The notes under the pieces were generated by a model. The model ran no database searches. It was not told where the DNA came from and saw nothing but the letters and a program-made list of their open reading frames with translations. From contig NC_071331.1 in the NCBI RefSeq assembly GCF_010183535.1, forward strand, positions 6,944,001 through 7,008,000: a stretch of DNA of 64,000 nucleotides. Reading direction: 5' to 3'. Positions 60,191 to 64,000 of the stretch are shown here, piece by piece; the stretch's first letter is position 1; each line of letters begins with the position of its first letter. This stretch comes from Caenorhabditis remanei. Taxonomy: Eukaryota > Nematoda > Chromadorea > Rhabditida > Rhabditidae. The translations under genes were made by a program, and so were the position numbers.

Positions 60191-62636
60191 CAGGGACGAG
60201 CGGCAATGCCGTTGCCGCGTTGCCGAATTGCCGAAATTGCCGAATTTTTTTGTTGCATTGCCGTTGCCGGGTTGCCGACTTTTTTTCGGCAAAATTTTTC
60301 GGCAGTTTTTTTCAAAATCTATTCGATTTTCGAGCTGAATTCGACAAAAAGTTATACAAAAATCAAAAATTCTTTCTTTCTCGATCCCGCACCGAGACCT
60401 GGAAAGTTTTCGATGCATGCGCCTTTAAAATTACCGTTTTCTGTTTCGATATTTCTTGCTTTTCTAAAATAGTTTTTTTTTCAATATTTTCGAAAAAAAT
60501 GGGAAAATACTCTCATTTATTTAAATCAACTGTCACTGGAAAACTAAAGTGTACAATGTGCAATTACGAATGTGAAAAAAAAAAAGTCAGGTTAGTATTT
60601 TTCCGGCAGTTTCTGTGAACTAAATTTAATTCTAGGATCGACTTTTCTTCAAGTCAATCATATTGAGAAGAATCATCCGGAAGAAAAGAAAAAAGTGGAA
60701 GCGAAAGAAAAGTCAATTCAAAATATCCTTACGAAACCCGATGGTGAAAAAACAGTTGTGGTCCCTTCAATTTTCCAACCAACAATTTGGCCCGATAATC
60801 ACGAGGAAGCAGTCAAATTGACCCGATTAATTACCGAAATGATTTGTCGAGATAGACTACCTCTATCCTTTTCTGAAAATCCGGGATTTGCAAAGTTGAT
60901 GAAATATGTGAAACCAAGGTATCGCATAAAGTCGAGATTTTCTTTTAGTCGTGTGGAGATCCCGAAACTATTCAAAGAACTACGGGACAATCTTCAAATC
61001 GAACTTAATAATGCTGAACATGTGGCTATTGCATACGATCTGTGGTCGGATGATGGATTAAAATTCGAAGTAATCGGAGTACTTGCCTATTTTCTAAAAG
61101 ATGGTGAAGTGGTTCATCGGGTGTTGGGATTGATCAATTGTAAAAACGTCGAGCACAGTGGACATCAAATTAGTAAGCTAATGCGTGAGATGTTGGAAAA
61201 GTATAATATTCTCACAAAAACTGTCTGTTTTATGCGAGACGGTGCTTCCAATGCTATTAAAGCATGCGAAATCATTGGATTACCAAGCTTCGACTGCCTC
61301 AATCATAAATTGCATCTGGCTGCAAAGGACGGCACAGAATCGATGATTGGCTTGAAAATAGTTATTGAGAACTATAAGAAGATCGTTAGAAAATTGAAGA
61401 AATCTTCTGTTTCTCAGAAGGAATTCACGGAAATCCAAAAACTTTATGAAATTCCCGAGTTATGCTTGATTAAAGGAATCGATGTTCGTTGGGGGTCGCT
61501 ACGAAGCATGTTCCTGAGAGCTCAAGAATGTCGATTAGCTATCAATGAGTTTGTGATGAGCAACCCAACTGTTCCAAAAATCAGTGATTCTGATTGGAAT
61601 TTAATTGATGCCGTTTGTGATCTATTGAAACCTATTACCGAACAGTCGGATAATGTTCAGGTTTGTTTTAATCGAAAAACGATCACGTTAATATATTCAT
61701 GTTTCAGAAAAGAGGAAGCACCGGTTCTATCATAATACCGCTGTGTACTTATCTAATTGATTTAATGAATGAGAATTCTGAGCATCCAGAAGCATCAAGA
61801 GCAATCGCTTTACGAATGCAAAGTGAATTGTCAAAGTATAAGAAGTGTAATGTATTGCATTTCGCAACGCTTCTGGATATTCGTTTTAAGGTTGGTTTTG
61901 TTTAGCTTTTCATCCATCGATTCTGTTTTCTTTTCAGGATATGTTCAGTACTACTGGAGTAAAAGAGGCTTTTATTGAACAAGCTGAATTAGATTTTGAG
62001 AGAGAAACACCAATTGCTGATGTGGAAGATTGTGGACCACCGCCTGCGAAAAAACAGTTAAACGACGGATTTCTCCAATACATTCAAGGAAAAATCAAAA
62101 AGTCGACTAAATCGGAAGCAGAAGTAAACTACGGCATGGCTATAAAATTAGAATTTGATAAATTTCTTGCTATTCCACCTGATCCGTCTGCCAATCCCAT
62201 TCAATATTGGATGAGCGATCTTGCCACATCAGTCTTCCCTTTACTCCAAAAACATGCCAAAAAATATTTAATTGTTCCACCTGGCTCTTCTGAAGTTGAG
62301 AGAATTTTCTCAACAGCCTCTCATATTTTAACGAAATACAGAAAAAATTTGTCGGCGGAGCATTTCGAGCAGTTACTTTTCTTGAACAAAAACCTCGCTT
62401 TGATGAATTGATTTCAATTGTTGTTACTTCATAGTTTTTGTGTTTTTATGCTACTTTAATAAATTGTTTTCGTTTTTAAATCAATTTGGCTCTTATTTTT
62501 CTTTCTCGACTTATGAAAATCCTTATTATTATATGTTGCCGAAAGTTGCCGAAAATTGCCGAAAATTGCCGGTTTTTGAATTCGGCAATTGCCGGATTGC
62601 CGGGTTGCCGAAATTTTGCCTTGCCGCTCGTCCCTG
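60191..62636 (+). mobile_element. 2.4-kb hAT transposon with its own transposase
   Basis: TIRs CAGGGACGAGCGGCAA and TTGCCGCTCGTCCCTG, with the 8-bp duplication ATCATCAT (60,183-60,190 and 62,637-62,644). Subterminal arrays use the word GTTGCCGAATTGCCG. The same flank without insertion is seen at about 9,005 and 47,903. One transposase gene fills the interior. The exact TIRs and target copies show that the insertion is recent. Confidence 0.95.
60499..62411 (+). CDS. hAT-family transposase (four exons)
   Basis: Exons 60,499-60,590, 60,636-61,660, 61,708-61,890 and 61,938-62,411 are joined by 45-47-bp introns. Exon 1 has the CTMCNYEC half of a BED zinc finger; exon 2 starts with the HIEKNH half. 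The catalytic core includes DLWSDDGLKFEVIG (first Asp), CFMRDGASNAIKA (second Asp), DVRWGSLRSM (hAT Trp motif) and DLLKPITEQS (region of the catalytic Glu). The C-terminal hAT dimerisation domain is clear: PIQYWMSDLATSVFPLLQKH and PPGSSEVERIFSTASHIL. It cuts and pastes elements by binding TIRs and subterminal repeats in the nucleus. Exons 2-4 join in frame. Exon 1 ends in an A11 run that puts it one base out of frame with exon 2, so either the run is one A too long or a downstream ATG (60,695) is used, without the finger. Confidence 0.88.
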
Positions 62637-62644
62637 ATCATCAT

Positions 62645-64000
62645 GAAACGATGTGGATTCGAAATTTCAAATTTCTAGAATGTGTTTCAAAAGTATTAAA
62701 CAATGAGAAAGTGAAACATTAAAATATGAAGAAATGAATAATTTCTACAGAAGGAGCATGAAGAAATTGCGAAAAAAGCGAGGACGAATGCCGAGAAATT
62801 AGCTTCCAGATGGCTGGAACACCGGATATCTAGTCGCTTTTTATTTCCGCTAAAGAAGAGAAAAATGAATAAAAAATGCATGTTTTATTTGGAATATGTG
62901 TGTGGAGACACCAAGTTCTTCTAGACATGTGTGCGTGTTAATATGGAATTATTATGACACATTTCGTTCTATTTTTCTTGTGGGGACTAGGGAAGAAAGG
63001 AGAAAAAAAGATAAAAGGAATGGTCGAGAGTTCAGACGCCAAACGAAGCAAAATGTTCAAAAAAAAATTTTGAGATCAATTTTTGTTCAATACCAAACTT
63101 TACAAGTGCTTGTAAAGTGGACTCTTTGAAACATATAATTTTGTTAACTTTAAAAAAAAGATACACTGCCCAGATACTCAAGGAAAATCTCGTGGATACG
63201 GAGGATCCAACTTGTGACTGGAGTACGATTAAATTTGGACTAGCACCATGTCAAACATTTGAATGCTTAATGTTTTTTCAAGCGTTGTCAGACTCCTGCT
63301 GATAAGAAAAATAAACAATATTAAGTAAAAACTGATCTAGAAAATTGCGGAAACTAACAAAGTAATTCTCTAGTTTCAGTTACATCTGATAATGACCACG
63401 AAAATCAAAGTTTTCAATAATTCAGTTAATTTTGAAAAATTCACATATTTTATGAAACAATAGTGAAGTGAACTTGATTGGTATCTGTTTTTACCGAGAT
63501 ATTATTTGACTGACGCACTGATCTGGTATCAGAAAAAACAAATAATTGTTCAAATATACTATGAACGAGAAATGTTTCAAACATGTGGTATAAATATGTT
63601 TGGTTAAACAAAATATTCTTGAAGCAATTCGACATAAGTTTCAGCTAGCCTTAGACTAAGGGAACTCTAAAACACTCTTTCAATATTTCAGCCATACCCA
63701 AAGAATACTAATTTAATTGTTTCCCGTTGGACACTTATTTACCAGAGATACCTCCTTAACAATATAGTAAATCTAGCGAAACATCTTGAACTTTTTTCTA
63801 ATTTTGGAAACAGTAATATATGTTTTGAATTATGAACATTTTATCGAGAAGTTGTTCCCATTAGAGTAATGGATAGTTTTTACTGTAAGTAGAAACTTTG
63901 ATAATGTTTGAGAATTAGAAAATTTGATGATGTGCTCAATCGTGAAGAATGCCTTTGATAAATAAAAATATAAAAAAGTACCGTCGAAGTTAACTTTTTA
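62645..64000. other. Gene-free duplicated spacer to window end
   Basis: Continues the spacer interrupted by the hAT element and parallels 9.0-10.3 kb. It contains the fourth copy of the block at 62,720-63,130. No gene recognised. Confidence 0.5.

Overview
The window looks like nematode nuclear DNA, most probably Caenorhabditis. It is AT-rich, has short introns ending in TTTCAG, carries bestrophin exons of nematode type, and is dense in Tc1/mariner, hAT and fold-back elements. No bacterial, plasmid or organellar features are seen. The species cannot be named from sequence alone.

The backbone is a set of repeated, same-orientation (minus strand) duplications. Each unit seems to carry (i) a five-exon gene whose translation resembles the first C2 domain of copines, and (ii) further downstream a bestrophin-type anion-channel gene. 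Copine-like exon sets lie at about 0.1-0.3, 16.3-17.3, 23.3-27.6, 44.2-45.2 and 53.0-54.4 kb. Bestrophin copies or fragments lie at about 15.4, 17.9-18.6, 21.1-22.9, 30.7-31.4, 42.7 and 50.3-51.3 kb. No bestrophin copy is intact: the best one (21.1-22.9 kb) has seven recognisable exons but carries a frameshift and a nonsense codon, and others have internal deletions or lost splice sites. The 53.0-54.4 kb copine-like copy keeps an open 197-codon frame. Long gene-free spacers (2.2-4.9, 5.4-13.9, 27.6-30.7, 34.6-42.6, 46.4-50.3, 54.4-60.2 and 62.6-64.0 kb) are themselves duplicated blocks. Comparing them gives empty sites that date and delimit the insertions.

Many mobile elements have inserted into this background. 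At 60.2-62.6 kb there is an autonomous hAT element with a 16-bp TIR, an 8-bp target duplication and a four-exon transposase. Four hAT-like non-autonomous elements have 8-bp target duplications (13.9, 34.1, 39.3 and 56.0 kb), and a fifth (17.0 kb) sits inside a copine-like exon. Two fold-back elements are flanked by TA (0.6-2.2 and 4.9-5.4 kb). A 1.7-kb near-perfect palindrome has a 9-bp target duplication (37.1-38.8 kb). There are also a GGTCCC-rich palindrome (43.0-43.6 kb), two copies of a decayed mariner transposase (19.5 and 32.3 kb), a gag fragment (45.9-46.4 kb), a 72-bp minisatellite (26.9-27.4 kb) and a 21-base G run (41.3 kb).

The most unusual object is at 23,777-26,490: a 2.7-kb TA-flanked unit with compound inverted ends, split into a copine-like exon. 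It carries no recognisable transposase. Instead it holds an apparently intact two-exon gene of about 399 codons with a canonical 58-bp intron and a nearby AATAAA.
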